A stretch of 32,960 nt of DNA from Thermincola carboxydiphila (GCA_016841725.1 JAENYP010000010.1:1-32960); one strand, 5' to 3'. Positions 25,102 to 32,848 are shown, counted from the first letter of the stretch. Made by a program: numbers and translations. The notes: a model not told the origin generated them from the sequence alone.

Positions 25102-25764
25102 TCATGGGCCGGGAGTGGGCAGTTCAGTTTCTTGTTCCGGTTGAGGCGCCGGTTGTTCAGGCTGCCGTTCCGGTTCCGGTTCCGGCTGCGGCTGCGGCTG
25201 CGGCTGGCGTTCCGGCGCTGCTTTCTGGTCCGGCTTTACCTGTGGCTGTTTAGTTTTGGTTTCCGGAGCCGCTTTTTTATTTGTGTCTTCCTCTTCAGCT
25301 GCTTCAATCCCCGAACGGTATCCGGCCAGGGGGTATTTTTTTATCCCTGATACGCCATTGGTTTCTACAGTATGACAGGCGTAACAGCGCCCTTCCTGCT
25401 CACTGTAAAAACTTTCGCTTTCCCAGTGGACCTTATGAATTCCCCGGTAAAATTTTTTATAGAGGGAGTAGTCCTTTTCGGCTTCATGACACCGGTAGCA
25501 TTCATTGACAGTTGCCTCTTTGACTTCCGGGTGTCCGGAAATTCTTGATACATAGGCCGGAAGGGATTGGTCCACCTGAGCCGTTTTTTTGTGACAGGAC
25601 ACACATCCATCTTCATATGGGTCAGCGGCAGCAGCATCCAGCATTGTCTTATGTGCCGCCGGCGCCTGCTCCCGGGGGAGGGGTTTCTTTTCAGGTTCCT
25701 CACCTACGCATCCGATTACCAGCAAGAGTGACACCGTCATAAGGTAGAAAATGCGTTTAATCAT
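25102..25764 (-). CDS. Triheme c-type cytochrome lipoprotein with Pro/Gln/Glu tail
   Basis: 220 aa. Lipoprotein signal with LVIGC (Cys19). Three CxxCH haem sites at Cys54, 89 and 127, each in a short HPE/YKKF-type context as in small periplasmic electron carriers. From about 165 to the end the protein is low-complexity, rich in Pro, Gln and Glu (QPQPQPQPEPEPERQPEQ), an extended tail likely to cross the wall or reach partners. The tail DNA is a CCGGTT/GGCTGC repeat tract and may vary in length. Second multihaem lipoprotein in the window; probably an external electron carrier. Confidence 0.88.
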   Translation of the reverse strand: MIKRIFYLMTVSLLLVIGCVGEEPEKKPLPREQAPAAHKTMLDAAAADPYEDGCVSCHKKTAQVDQSLPAYVSRISGHPEVKEATVNECYRCHEAEKDYSLYKKFYRGIHKVHWESESFYSEQEGRCYACHTVETNGVSGIKKYPLAGYRSGIEAAEEEDTNKKAAPETKTKQPQVKPDQKAAPERQPQPQPQPEPEPERQPEQPAPQPEQETELPTPGP

Positions 25765-25782
25765 TCAAGTGCCTCCTTTAAT

Positions 25783-25818
25783 ATTTTACCTAGTTTCCCC
25801 AGTCCCCGCAGGTAAAAT
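25783..25818 (-). promoter_or_regulatory. Inverted repeat upstream of the triheme cytochrome gene
   Basis: ATTTTACCT (25783-25791) and AGGTAAAAT (25810-25818) form a perfect 9-bp inverted repeat, 19 nt before the start codon at 25764. Either an operator or a 5'-leader hairpin controlling translation. Confidence 0.4.
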
Positions 25819-25915
25819 TCCATATTTTTTTACATCAATCCTGGAATAATTAACTTCAATCTTGAAATACTAATGTTCAGATTCACCAATAATCCTTGGA
25901 GGTGTTGTGTTAATA

Positions 25916-26251
25916 ATGTATTCACAAGTCAGCCAGATTCAAAGCAACCTGAGCCAGATTGCCCAAATCTGTCAACAGCTCAGCCAGAGTGAAAGCGCTC
26001 ATGCGACCCAGCTACACCAGATTGAGCAGTCTGAACGCAATGCGGCTCAGCAGCTGCAGCAAGCTGCCCAGCTTTGCCAACAGGCAGCTTCCCAAATGCA
26101 GTCAATGATGAGCAGTGTTCAATTCGGTACCATTGGGCAGCAGCAGTTTGGATCCCCATATCAGGGTTCTATTACTACCGGCAGTTGGGCTAACCGGCCA
26201 ATTAATACCAGCCAGTTCGGACCAACCGGACAATATGTGAGCACTTACTAG
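25916..26251 (+). CDS. Small Gln/Ser-rich helical protein
   Basis: About 111 aa from ATG 25916 (GGAGGTG 11 nt upstream; GTG at 25907 is closer to the site and equally possible). The first ~70 residues are a Q/S/A-rich amphipathic helix with heptad spacing (QIQSNLSQIAQICQQLSQ; AQLCQQAASQMQSMM). The last 40 are G/S/T/Q-rich with aromatic residues and look disordered. No signal peptide or membrane segment. The composition recalls small spore-coat or self-assembling proteins, but no family is recognised. Two Cys in the helix could pair or bind. Confidence 0.75.
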   Translation: MYSQVSQIQSNLSQIAQICQQLSQSESAHATQLHQIEQSERNAAQQLQQAAQLCQQAASQMQSMMSSVQFGTIGQQQFGSPYQGSITTGSWANRPINTSQFGPTGQYVSTY

Positions 26252-26274
26252 CATCCAGTTTAATAGATCCATGC

Positions 26275-26325
26275 TTAAGGGAACGCCGCCTTCAACATTC
26301 ACATTATGAAGGGACGTTCCCTTAA
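26275..26325 (+). terminator. 11-bp hairpin downstream of the Gln-rich gene
   Basis: TTAAGGGAACG (26275-26285) pairs perfectly with CGTTCCCTTAA (26315-26325); an inner TTCA/TGAA extends it. No T tract follows, so termination is likely but weak; an mRNA-stabilising stem is the alternative. Confidence 0.5.
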
Positions 26326-26498
26326 TCGTTCTAATCGGGATCTACCGATTTAGGTAGTGTATTTTTATGACACCGCCTAAGGGAACTCTACCCATTTTTT
26401 CTAAACACCCTCAAATTACCTGCCATTTAAAGTAACCTTTCGAATACATAATTCATAGTTTAGACTGCAGGAAATAAATTCTTGAGAGGAGAGAACTT

Positions 26499-27281
26499 AT
26501 GCTCAATGAAATCACAATTCTTCCCGGCACAGACAAACTAGACGTCAGGGAAAACTTCGTTGAGATCACACTAAGGGCAGGAGAAACCGTATCTATTGTC
26601 GGCCCCACAGGAAGCGGGAAAACCGCTTTTATTACTGATATTGAGCTGCTGGCCCAGGGGGATACCTCAACAGGCCGAACTATTCTTGTTAACGGAAATA
26701 ACCCAACAGATGACATCAGATATAACCCCTCACTTAAGCCCATTGCTATGATTACCCAGAACACCAAATGCTTTGCAGATCTCACCACAGAAGAGTTCCT
26801 GGAGATTCATGCCCGCGCCCGTTGTATTAATGATAATGGCGTAATTGCGGAAACTATTAAATTAGCCAATAGTTTCACAGGTGAAAAAATCCATAAGGAC
26901 AACAAGGTAACCATTCTATCCGGAGGACAGACCAGGTCCCTCCTAATCGCAGATGCAATTATGATTGGGGCAGCTCCTATTATACTCCTTGATGAAATTG
27001 AAAATGCCGGTATCTTCAAACAAGAGGTTATTGACATAATTAAAGGCACCGGGAAAATAATTGTATTCGTAACTCACGACCCGGTGATCGCACTTCTGAC
27101 CAAGATGCGGATTATAATCGAAAACGGAGCTGTAAAAAAGGTACTGCATCAAAATGAAGTGGAAATCATGGCTGCCCAGAACCTTCTGGAAATAGACCGC
27201 AGGGTGGGCAGCATCAGGGAGCAGCTCCGGGCAGGAGATGTAATCACCAATGATGTATTTGCCGTAAATTTCGCTTCCTGA
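26499..27281 (+). CDS. ABC-type ATPase, stand-alone
   Basis: 260 aa; ATG behind GAGAGGAGAG. One ABC nucleotide-binding domain: Walker A GPTGSGKT (about 35-42), Q-loop in MITQNTK, signature LSGGQ (about 139), Walker B IILLDEIENAG, and the H-loop in VTHDP. The sequence between Q-loop and signature and the C-terminal ~40 residues are unlike transport ATPases, and no permease gene is near. Followed by a GTPase and an Fe-S protein in the same direction. It recalls soluble ABC proteins used in enzyme activation (for example the methanogen component A2 or SufC types). Role inferred only from company. Confidence 0.85.
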   Translation: MLNEITILPGTDKLDVRENFVEITLRAGETVSIVGPTGSGKTAFITDIELLAQGDTSTGRTILVNGNNPTDDIRYNPSLKPIAMITQNTKCFADLTTEEFLEIHARARCINDNGVIAETIKLANSFTGEKIHKDNKVTILSGGQTRSLLIADAIMIGAAPIILLDEIENAGIFKQEVIDIIKGTGKIIVFVTHDPVIALLTKMRIIIENGAVKKVLHQNEVEIMAAQNLLEIDRRVGSIREQLRAGDVITNDVFAVNFAS

Positions 27282-27342
27282 AGAGATATTTATCTGAATT
27301 GAGACAGATGTTTACTCTAACAAAAAAGGCGGTGAATGTTTT

Positions 27343-28053
27343 TTGAAGCTTTTGGTTATTGCCGGCCCCCCCTCCGCAGGCAAGACCGCACTTACTAAAC
27401 AAATTGTAAAGCACTTTAACAACGAACTGCGGATAGCTTTTCTTAAAATTGATGTTGTCAGGGCTTATGAGGATATTGAGTTAAACAAGGAATTCAATAT
27501 CTTGACCAAAAAAATATACTCAGGCGACCTCTGCCCTGACCACGCCGGAGTTATGGTTCTCGGTGATGCCGTAGAATGGGCTGAGAGTAATGGGGCAGAC
27601 CTATTTATAGTAGAAAGTGCCGGGCTTTGCCTGCGCTGCTCACCATACCTTAACCAGGGACTGGGGGTAATTGTATTAAGTTCAATCTCGGGGATTCATG
27701 CCCCGGAAAAAATGGGTGCCATGGTCAGCCTTGCCGATATAGCTGTAGTGACAAAAATCGACCTGGTGAGCCAGGCAGAAAGAGAGGTCCTTATTCAGAA
27801 AATCAAGGAAGTCCACCGCAAGATTGTATTAATGGAAACCAATGCCCTGCAGGGGACATCCCTGAACCGGTTATATAATCTGATCAGCAGCTCCGCAGAT
27901 ATTGACAAAAATAATCTTTACCTGAAGGGTAATCCTCCCCTCGGCACCTGCACAATCTGTGTCGGCAAAAAAGAAATTGGCTGGAAGCACCATTTTGGTG
28001 TAATTCAGAAGCTTGACGGCTGCATCGCAGATTACCTGTATAGGGGTGAGTAG
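27343..28053 (+). CDS. HypB/CobW-like GTPase
   Basis: 236 aa; TTG start at 27343 with GGCGGTG upstream, which places the Walker A motif GPPSAGKTALT near the N-terminus as in the family. Further G-motifs: VESAGLCLRC (a switch-II position carrying two Cys) and TKIDLVSQ (NKxD variant). Near the C-terminus CTICVGKK gives a CxxC pair. SIMIBI-class GTPases of this kind (HypB, UreG, CobW, MeaB, CooC relatives) deliver metals or cofactors. It starts 61 nt after the ABC gene and ends 1 nt before the Fe-S gene. Confidence 0.82.
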   Translation: MKLLVIAGPPSAGKTALTKQIVKHFNNELRIAFLKIDVVRAYEDIELNKEFNILTKKIYSGDLCPDHAGVMVLGDAVEWAESNGADLFIVESAGLCLRCSPYLNQGLGVIVLSSISGIHAPEKMGAMVSLADIAVVTKIDLVSQAEREVLIQKIKEVHRKIVLMETNALQGTSLNRLYNLISSSADIDKNNLYLKGNPPLGTCTICVGKKEIGWKHHFGVIQKLDGCIADYLYRGE

Positions 28054-28054
28054 A

Positions 28055-28717
28055 ATGAATGCCATAAGTGCCTGGCTGCCCCCCGGAAAAAACTGCGGTT
28101 TATGCGGCGAAGACAGCTGTAAAAGCTTTTTAAGAATGATAAATTCTTCCCAGAAAAATTATTCGGACTGCCCCTACTATAACGAACTGCAAAGGCCTGC
28201 AAGTCCCGGGGATTTAACCGGAATAGAAATTAAGGCCATTTATCCACAGAGGGATGTACTGGGGCATGAATACGACTTTGTTCTTGAACCGCTTCCAGGC
28301 GAGGTCTCAGCCAGAAAAATTATTCTCCCTTTCCGGCCCGATATGGTGGAAAAAATGGACATCAAAAAGGGGGATTACGTCCTGGGCCGGCCCATGGGCG
28401 CCGGCTGCCCCATCCCGCATGTACTGCAGGTAATTGAGGCCGAACAAGTCACCGGGCTCCTGTACACCTGGGTTATCGGCCCAAAATACTCCCGGGAACA
28501 TGAGATCAAAGATGTAATCGCTTACCACATGATAGGATTTGAAGGTATTGCCGCACACATCAGAAAAGAACCTGAATTCGGCTGCCGGGTAACCTTCCTG
28601 CCAGGTTTTTGCATGATGTCCCTTAACCATACAGGACTCGTCAACATGGTTCTGGAGAAAAGCTGTGGACTACATTTGCGGTTGGAAGATATCCGGATTC
28701 TGGCGGGAAAAGAATAA
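28055..28717 (+). CDS. [4Fe-4S] protein with N-terminal CxxC-x4-C-x16-C domain
   Basis: 220 aa from ATG 28055; the upstream ATG at 28013 lies inside the GTPase gene and is not needed. The N-terminal motif Cys14-x2-Cys17-x4-Cys22-x16-Cys39 is the 4Fe-4S domain (PF04060) known from the corrinoid iron-sulphur protein and from RnfB-like proteins. The remaining 180 residues (GHEYDFVLEPLPGEVSARK, GRPMGAGCPIPHVLQVIEAE, VIGPKYSREHEIKDVIAYHM) form a beta-rich domain that I cannot name. With the ABC ATPase and GTPase it forms a probable three-gene operon ended by a terminator. Confidence 0.82.
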   Translation: MNAISAWLPPGKNCGLCGEDSCKSFLRMINSSQKNYSDCPYYNELQRPASPGDLTGIEIKAIYPQRDVLGHEYDFVLEPLPGEVSARKIILPFRPDMVEKMDIKKGDYVLGRPMGAGCPIPHVLQVIEAEQVTGLLYTWVIGPKYSREHEIKDVIAYHMIGFEGIAAHIRKEPEFGCRVTFLPGFCMMSLNHTGLVNMVLEKSCGLHLRLEDIRILAGKE

Positions 28718-28721
28718 GAAA

Positions 28722-28751
28722 GTAGTGTTCCCTAATTAAAGGGGACACTAC
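28722..28751. terminator. Bidirectional terminator
   Basis: GTAGTGTTCCCT (28722-28733) pairs with AGGGGACACTAC (28740-28751) with a G-T pair; lies between the convergent Fe-S and kor operons, with CCTTCTTGCTTTT following. Confidence 0.85.
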
Positions 28752-28783
28752 CTTCTTGCTTTTAGGGCAATTCCTATTTCACT

Positions 28784-29305
28784 TTACATTAGCTCCATAC
28801 CAAGGCTGAGACACCGGCTGTTTACAGCCAAGGTTTCTCCCTGGAAATGACTGCTCAAGGCCTTGTTAAGCATGTCCTCAGGGACAATAGCGGTTATCCT
28901 TACCGCAGCGCCAAGAGCAGCTATAGAAATCCCCAGGGAATTGCACGCCCTGCGTGAAGTTTTATTAAAAGGGAAACTTCTGATTAGTTCTGCTTCTTTT
29001 CCCTGCACAAGTTCACTGTCACAAATCATCACCCCATCAGGAGCCATTAAGGGCAGGTGAATATCATAAGCCTTCTGGGACAAGGCAATTACCAGGTTTG
29101 GCTCCACAACAAAGGGATACACTATTTCTTCAGGACTGATGACCACAGACGACTGGCTGTAACCACCCCGGGCACGGGCGCCATAGCTTTGGTTATGGGC
29201 AGCATGAAGCCCTGCAGACAGGGCTGCCTCTGCCAGAATCCGACCGGCAAGACCAAGGCCCTGTCCCCCGGAACCCGCTATGATGACATTCCATGTTTTG
29301 TTCAT
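28784..29305 (-). CDS. korC: 2-oxoacid:ferredoxin oxidoreductase, gamma subunit
   Basis: 173 aa, the usual length. GSGGQGLGLAGRILAEAAL is the conserved N-terminal loop; SYGARARGGYSQSSVVIS and the GISIAALGAAVRI helix are family hallmarks. The gamma subunit helps bind CoA. It overlaps the beta gene by 4 nt (ATGA). Last gene of the delta-alpha-beta-gamma operon. Confidence 0.93.
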   Translation of the reverse strand: MNKTWNVIIAGSGGQGLGLAGRILAEAALSAGLHAAHNQSYGARARGGYSQSSVVISPEEIVYPFVVEPNLVIALSQKAYDIHLPLMAPDGVMICDSELVQGKEAELIRSFPFNKTSRRACNSLGISIAALGAAVRITAIVPEDMLNKALSSHFQGETLAVNSRCLSLGMELM

Positions 29306-30153
29306 TTGTTTTCACCCCCGCAGGTAACTGCCCCAGGACCAGCCGGTGAATCCTCCACCTGAAGGCCTGAACGCTCTAAGAAACCTGGTCTGCTGTGGTC
29401 AGCGAGGCAGCCCCGCCAGAAGAAGTTCACCTGTTCTTCCATAGGCAGCTGCCGGTGTTTTTCCAAAGGAATAACATTGTGTTTAAACCAATCCATCATT
29501 TGCGGCGGTGCCCCAAGCTTATTGTAACGACCATAATATGTCGGGCAGTTACTCATTACTTCAACAAGTGAGAAACCTTTTTTCTGCAAAGCTTCCCTGA
29601 GGAAACGCTTTAATTCTGTGACATGGTATACTGTTGACCTGGCAACATAGTTGGCTCCCGCCCAGTTTGCCAGGGAACAGATGTCCATAGGCACATCAAC
29701 CGTTCCCTGACGGGAAGTGCTGGAAATGCTGTTAGCAGGCGTAAGCGGCGAATATTGCCCTCCGGTCATCCCATAGTTGAAGTTATTGGAAACCACAGCT
29801 GTGACATCCATGTTCCGCCGGGCGGCATGCAAAAGGTGGTTTCCACCTATGGCCGAAGCATCGCCGTCACCCATTACACAGACAACCTTCATTTCCGGGC
29901 GGGCCAGTTTCGCTCCTGTGGCAAAGGCCAGGGTGCGTCCATGGGTTCCCTGGAAACGGTGGCAGGTCACATAGTCCCCGCTGCGCCCCGCACAACCGAT
30001 TCCGGTTGCCAGCAGTATCTTTTCCGGGGGCAGGCCGATTTCTGCCAGTACCCCTGTCAGGGCCTTGAGAATGATACCGTGGCCGCACCCGGGACACCAA
30101 AGGTGAGGCAGCCGTTCCCAGGCGATATAATCACGGTAACTGTAATCAGTCAT
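29302..30153 (-). CDS. korB: 2-oxoacid:ferredoxin oxidoreductase, beta subunit (TPP-binding)
   Basis: 283 aa. CPGCGHGIILKAL at the N-terminus, GIGCAGRSGDYV with HRFQGTHGRTLAFATGAKLA, and the thiamine pyrophosphate/Mg motif GDGDASAIGGNHLLHAARRN through NNFNYGMTGGQYSP. This is the KorB form: it oxidatively decarboxylates 2-oxoacids to the acyl-CoA. Stop and start codons are shared with its neighbours (1-nt overlap with alpha, 4 nt with gamma). Confidence 0.95.
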   Translation of the reverse strand: MTDYSYRDYIAWERLPHLWCPGCGHGIILKALTGVLAEIGLPPEKILLATGIGCAGRSGDYVTCHRFQGTHGRTLAFATGAKLARPEMKVVCVMGDGDASAIGGNHLLHAARRNMDVTAVVSNNFNYGMTGGQYSPLTPANSISSTSRQGTVDVPMDICSLANWAGANYVARSTVYHVTELKRFLREALQKKGFSLVEVMSNCPTYYGRYNKLGAPPQMMDWFKHNVIPLEKHRQLPMEEQVNFFWRGCLADHSRPGFLERSGLQVEDSPAGPGAVTCGGENK

Positions 30154-31283
30154 TATACCACCTCCCGCAGTTTCTGGACAATCTGTTCCGGAGTAATTAT
30201 TCCGGTATCTGTGCGTGAAAGCAGATGAATCTCTGCTTTCCCTTCATTAACCCGCCTGACTTCACGGACCACCTGACCCAGATTCATTTCAGGAACAAGC
30301 GCCTTCTTAACTTTTTCCAGGTATTCTGTAACTGCCTGATCAGGGAAAGGCCATAATGTCCTTAACTGCAGAAGGCCTACAGAAATACCAGCTTCCCGGG
30401 CTTTGATAATAGCTGCACGGGCTGCCCTGGCAATAACCCCATAGGCAACCAAGAGTATCTCGGCATCCTGGTCGCCCCAATACAGAGGTTGTGGAAGCTC
30501 GGCCGAATAATTCTCAATTTTGCCTGCCAGCCTGCGCAGCAGGTTATCAGCAGTCTTGCCATCTGCGGTGGAATAACCTCTTTCATCATGAACCAATCCG
30601 GTAACCCGCATGATGTGAGGATCGCCATAAGCCGCCATTGATGATACCAGTTCCGGACCCGGACCATACGGCAGGTATTCCCCGGGAGGGCAGCCGGGTT
30701 TCTTTCGGTCCACAACCCTTAGGTCACCGGGTATCACCACCTGTTCCCTCAGGTGTGCCAGAGCGGCATCTGAGAGTAGTATCACCGGGGTGCGGAAACG
30801 TTCTGCCAGGTTAAAGGCTTCCACTGTCAGTTCATAACACTCCTGTACTGAACTGGGCACAAGAACAATTATTTCATAATCACCGTGAGTCCCATAGCGT
30901 GACTGCATCACATCAGCCTGTGCCGGCTTAGTGGCAATACCTGTCGCTGGGCCAAAACGCTGGACGTTTATAATTACACAGGGTACCTCTGCCATAACGG
31001 CCATCCCCAGGTTTTCCTGCATCAGGGAAAACCCGGGGCCGCTGGTAGCCGTAAAGGACTTCATCCCTCCGAGACTAGCCCCGATAACTGCAGCAATTGA
31101 AGCAATTTCGTCTTCCATCTGGATAAAAACACCTCCATGTTCAGGAAGCATTTGAGAACAAAGTTCCGCAATTTCAGTAGACGGGCTGATAGGGTATCCG
31201 GCATAAAAGGCAGCTCCGGCAGCAAGGGCTCCCCGGACGCAAGCTTCGTTACCCTGCAAAAACAGTTTTTCATCCAAATTCAA
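30153..31283 (-). CDS. korA: 2-oxoacid:ferredoxin oxidoreductase, alpha subunit
   Basis: 376 aa; TTG start at 31283 overlapping the ferredoxin stop (TTGA). Conserved: GNEACVRGALAAGAAFYAGY with PISPSTEIAE, EDEIASIAAVIGASLGG, TSGPGFSLMQENLG and the KPAQADVMQSRYGTHGDYE block typical of KorA. In a Wood-Ljungdahl or fermentative anaerobe, Kor uses reduced ferredoxin to make 2-oxoglutarate from succinyl-CoA or runs the reverse reaction. A branched-chain (Vor) substrate cannot be excluded, because the four-subunit order is shared. Confidence 0.93.
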   Translation of the reverse strand: MNLDEKLFLQGNEACVRGALAAGAAFYAGYPISPSTEIAELCSQMLPEHGGVFIQMEDEIASIAAVIGASLGGMKSFTATSGPGFSLMQENLGMAVMAEVPCVIINVQRFGPATGIATKPAQADVMQSRYGTHGDYEIIVLVPSSVQECYELTVEAFNLAERFRTPVILLSDAALAHLREQVVIPGDLRVVDRKKPGCPPGEYLPYGPGPELVSSMAAYGDPHIMRVTGLVHDERGYSTADGKTADNLLRRLAGKIENYSAELPQPLYWGDQDAEILLVAYGVIARAARAAIIKAREAGISVGLLQLRTLWPFPDQAVTEYLEKVKKALVPEMNLGQVVREVRRVNEGKAEIHLLSRTDTGIITPEQIVQKLREVV

Positions 31284-31480
31284 GACCCCTGCACCTCCAC
31301 TTCGATGGCAAAATCAGGACACCTGTCGAAACAGGCCAGGCATCCAGCACATTTGTGCAAGGCCTGAACCTTGGGAAGTTCCCCCGGCGCACCTGTGAGT
31401 ACTTTTTGAGGACAGAAATGAACACACAACCCACACTTTTTACAAAGGTCAGGGTTAATTTTAATTGACACTGACGACAT
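31280..31480 (-). CDS. korD: 2-oxoacid:ferredoxin oxidoreductase, delta (ferredoxin) subunit
   Basis: 66 aa with two 4Fe-4S motifs: CKKCGLCVHFCP and CAGCLACFDRCP. It passes electrons from the TPP centre to soluble ferredoxin. ATG behind AAGGAGGT. First gene of the operon; it overlaps korA by 4 nt. A longer reading in another frame over the same stretch is not coding. The promoter region (31481-31667) is shared with the divergent DUF2680 gene. Confidence 0.93.
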   Translation of the reverse strand: MSSVSIKINPDLCKKCGLCVHFCPQKVLTGAPGELPKVQALHKCAGCLACFDRCPDFAIEVEVQGS

Positions 31481-31679
31481 AAATTACCTCCTTCCGGCGG
31501 TTTTTCTACTATTTCTACAATTACTGCGTCATTACCTTCCGGCAGGTAATGGAAACAATTGTTCACAATTTCTTAACATTTTTAACCTATTTTGCACACA
31601 ACATTGGGCTATACTTAGTATATCAGAAACAATAAATTTACCCGGCCTCGTATTAGCTAAAAAGGAGGTGACAACAGAC

Positions 31680-32063
31680 ATGAAAAAGAAACTTCTTATT
31701 GCCTTAACCGTTGTTTTAGTCCTGGCTTTTGCTGTACCGGCTTTTGCAGCCCTTACGGATACACAGAAGCAGGACGTTCTTGACCTGCAAAAGCAGATGG
31801 TTGAACTGAGGAAGCAGTTGGTTGACAAATATGTGGAATCAGGGGAAATCACGACTGACCAGGGTCAGGCCATTAAAGACAGGATGGACCAGGCTGAACA
31901 ATACCGTCAGGAAAACGATATCCTGCCGGGAGCCGGCTTTAGAAACGGAGGCGGCGGCTGCGGTGGTTACGGCGCCGGCGGCGGCTGCGGTGGCGGAGCA
32001 GGCTTCAGAGGCGGCTTTGGCGCCAACGCCAATCTCCAGGGCGCTGGGGGAGTACTTAACTAA
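31680..32063 (+). CDS. Secreted DUF2680 (YckD-like) protein with Gly/Cys-rich tail
   Basis: 127 aa from ATG 31680 (GTG at 31668 is the longer reading; AAAGGAGG lies before both). Signal peptide 1-22 ending PAFA, then the DUF2680 helix pair: LTDTQKQDVLDLQKQMVELR with KQLVDKYVESGEITTDQGQA. From about 85 the chain is Gly-rich with two Cys, in GGGGCGG and GGGCGGG, and aromatic residues. YckD-like proteins are secreted or envelope proteins of sporulating Firmicutes with unknown job. The Gly tail is an addition, perhaps for polymerising or metal/surface binding. Monocistronic with terminator. Confidence 0.88.
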   Translation: MKKKLLIALTVVLVLAFAVPAFAALTDTQKQDVLDLQKQMVELRKQLVDKYVESGEITTDQGQAIKDRMDQAEQYRQENDILPGAGFRNGGGGCGGYGAGGGCGGGAGFRGGFGANANLQGAGGVLN

Positions 32064-32090
32064 ATACCGGGATAGTGTACTATCCGAAAC

Positions 32091-32119
32091 AAAGAACCGG
32101 TAGCTTATACCGGTTCTTT
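32091..32119. terminator. Bidirectional terminator
   Basis: AAAGAACCGGTA (32091-32102) pairs perfectly with TACCGGTTCTTT (32108-32119), with T-rich ends on both strands. Serves the DUF2680 gene and the first tiny minus-strand gene. Just before it, GGATAGT-GT-ACTATCC (32070-32085) is a second perfect palindrome. Confidence 0.9.
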
Positions 32120-32171
32120 ATTTGGCAAACCTTTTGCCTTGTTTCTACTGCCTTAAGTTATGTGGCTGCAA

Positions 32172-32261
32172 TTACCACCTTCCTCCTCCTAAGAAAAGCC
32201 ACAAAATAAGGAAAAGGAAAAGTATGCCTATAAATCCTCCACCTATTTGAGCATTAGCCAC
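32172..32261 (-). CDS. Tiny membrane protein, YjcZ/SscA-like (1)
   Basis: 29 aa; GTG start at 32261, six nt after a run of seven G. Sequence: short Gly-rich head (ANAQIGGGF), one hydrophobic span (IGILFLFLILWLFL), end GGGRW. This is the form of YjcZ-type sporulation proteins, single-span peptides of 25-50 aa made in the developing spore. Below the length limit of ordinary gene callers. Only its family resemblance and ribosome site support it. Confidence 0.75.
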   Translation of the reverse strand: MANAQIGGGFIGILFLFLILWLFLGGGRW

Positions 32262-32376
32262 TTAAATCCCCCCCCTTTACGCAAAGTTTTACCTCAGGCT
32301 GTGCTATATATTACGTCATCCAATACCAAAAAGTTCATGACATATCTCAGTTTTGCCGGTAGTATATATCAAACAA

Positions 32377-32404
32377 ATATCCGCCTCACTAAGGAAGCGG
32401 ATAT
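32377..32404 (-). terminator. Terminator of tiny gene 2
   Basis: ATATCCGC (32377-32384) pairs with GCGGATAT (32397-32404), 13 nt after the stop of the gene at 32417-32509 on the minus strand. Confidence 0.65.
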
Positions 32405-32416
32405 AAAAAGCTATCA

Positions 32417-32509
32417 CTAGCAGCCATCGACTCCTGACCACAAAAGAATCAGAATCAGGAAAAGGAAAATCGGGAAATTACTGCCGCCTATTCCACATCC
32501 GTCAGCCAT
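32417..32509 (-). CDS. Tiny membrane protein, YjcZ-like (2)
   Basis: 30 aa from ATG 32509 behind GGAGGAGGTGA. Head MADGCGIGGSN, hydrophobic span FPIFLFLILILLW, tail SGVDGC. The core FLFLILILLW-x-GVDG is shared with the next two genes. It carries two Cys, one on each side of the span, which the others lack. Confidence 0.8.
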   Translation of the reverse strand: MADGCGIGGSNFPIFLFLILILLWSGVDGC

Positions 32510-32537
32510 TAACATTCACCTCCTCCGTAAAGGTTGT

Positions 32538-32562
32538 AAGCCCCGGAATGGACCCGGGGCTT
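32538..32562 (-). terminator. Terminator of tiny gene 3
   Basis: AAGCCCCGG (32538-32546) pairs with CCGGGGCTT (32554-32562); between gene 3 and gene 2, so each tiny gene forms its own transcription unit or the hairpin sets the ratio. Confidence 0.65.
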
Positions 32563-32614
32563 TATAACCAGTTCCGGCTATGACATGCTAAGTATTACTT
32601 TAATTGTTCTGCTT

Positions 32615-32716
32615 CTACCACCAACCACCATCTACTCCTGCCCACAGGAGTATGAGGATCAGGAAGAGGAAAAACGGAGCTGTTGCCCCCCATTGCTGGG
32701 ATTTAAAATCAACCAT
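32615..32716 (-). CDS. Tiny membrane protein, YjcZ-like (3)
   Basis: 33 aa from ATG 32716 behind AAAGGAGG. Head MVDFKSQQWGATAP, span FFLFLILILLWA, tail GVDGGWW. Differs from gene 2 mainly in the head. A longer plus-strand open frame over the same DNA is a shadow. Confidence 0.82.
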   Translation of the reverse strand: MVDFKSQQWGATAPFFLFLILILLWAGVDGGWW

Positions 32717-32819
32717 TCTTTTGCCTCCTTTCGGAATACTATAAAAAGATTCTCTATCGACCTTTGCTACATACTATGTGTAAATTTCCGAAAAGGTTCA
32801 TTAGCAACACATTCATGCT

Positions 32820-32848
32820 CAAGCCCGCTTAATAAATAAGCGGGCTTG
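32820..32848 (-). terminator. Terminator of tiny gene 4
   Basis: CAAGCCCGCTTA (32820-32831) pairs perfectly with TAAGCGGGCTTG (32837-32848), about 40 nt beyond the stop of gene 4. Confidence 0.75.

Noticed and set aside
24852-25253. Plus-strand open frame of 133 codons
   Set aside because: It runs through the rod-like inverted repeat and the antisense of the Pro/Gln tail; no ribosome site and low-complexity product.
31270-31566. 98-codon frame overlapping the ferredoxin gene
   Set aside because: A shadow frame; the real product is the 66-aa two-cluster ferredoxin with a good ribosome site.
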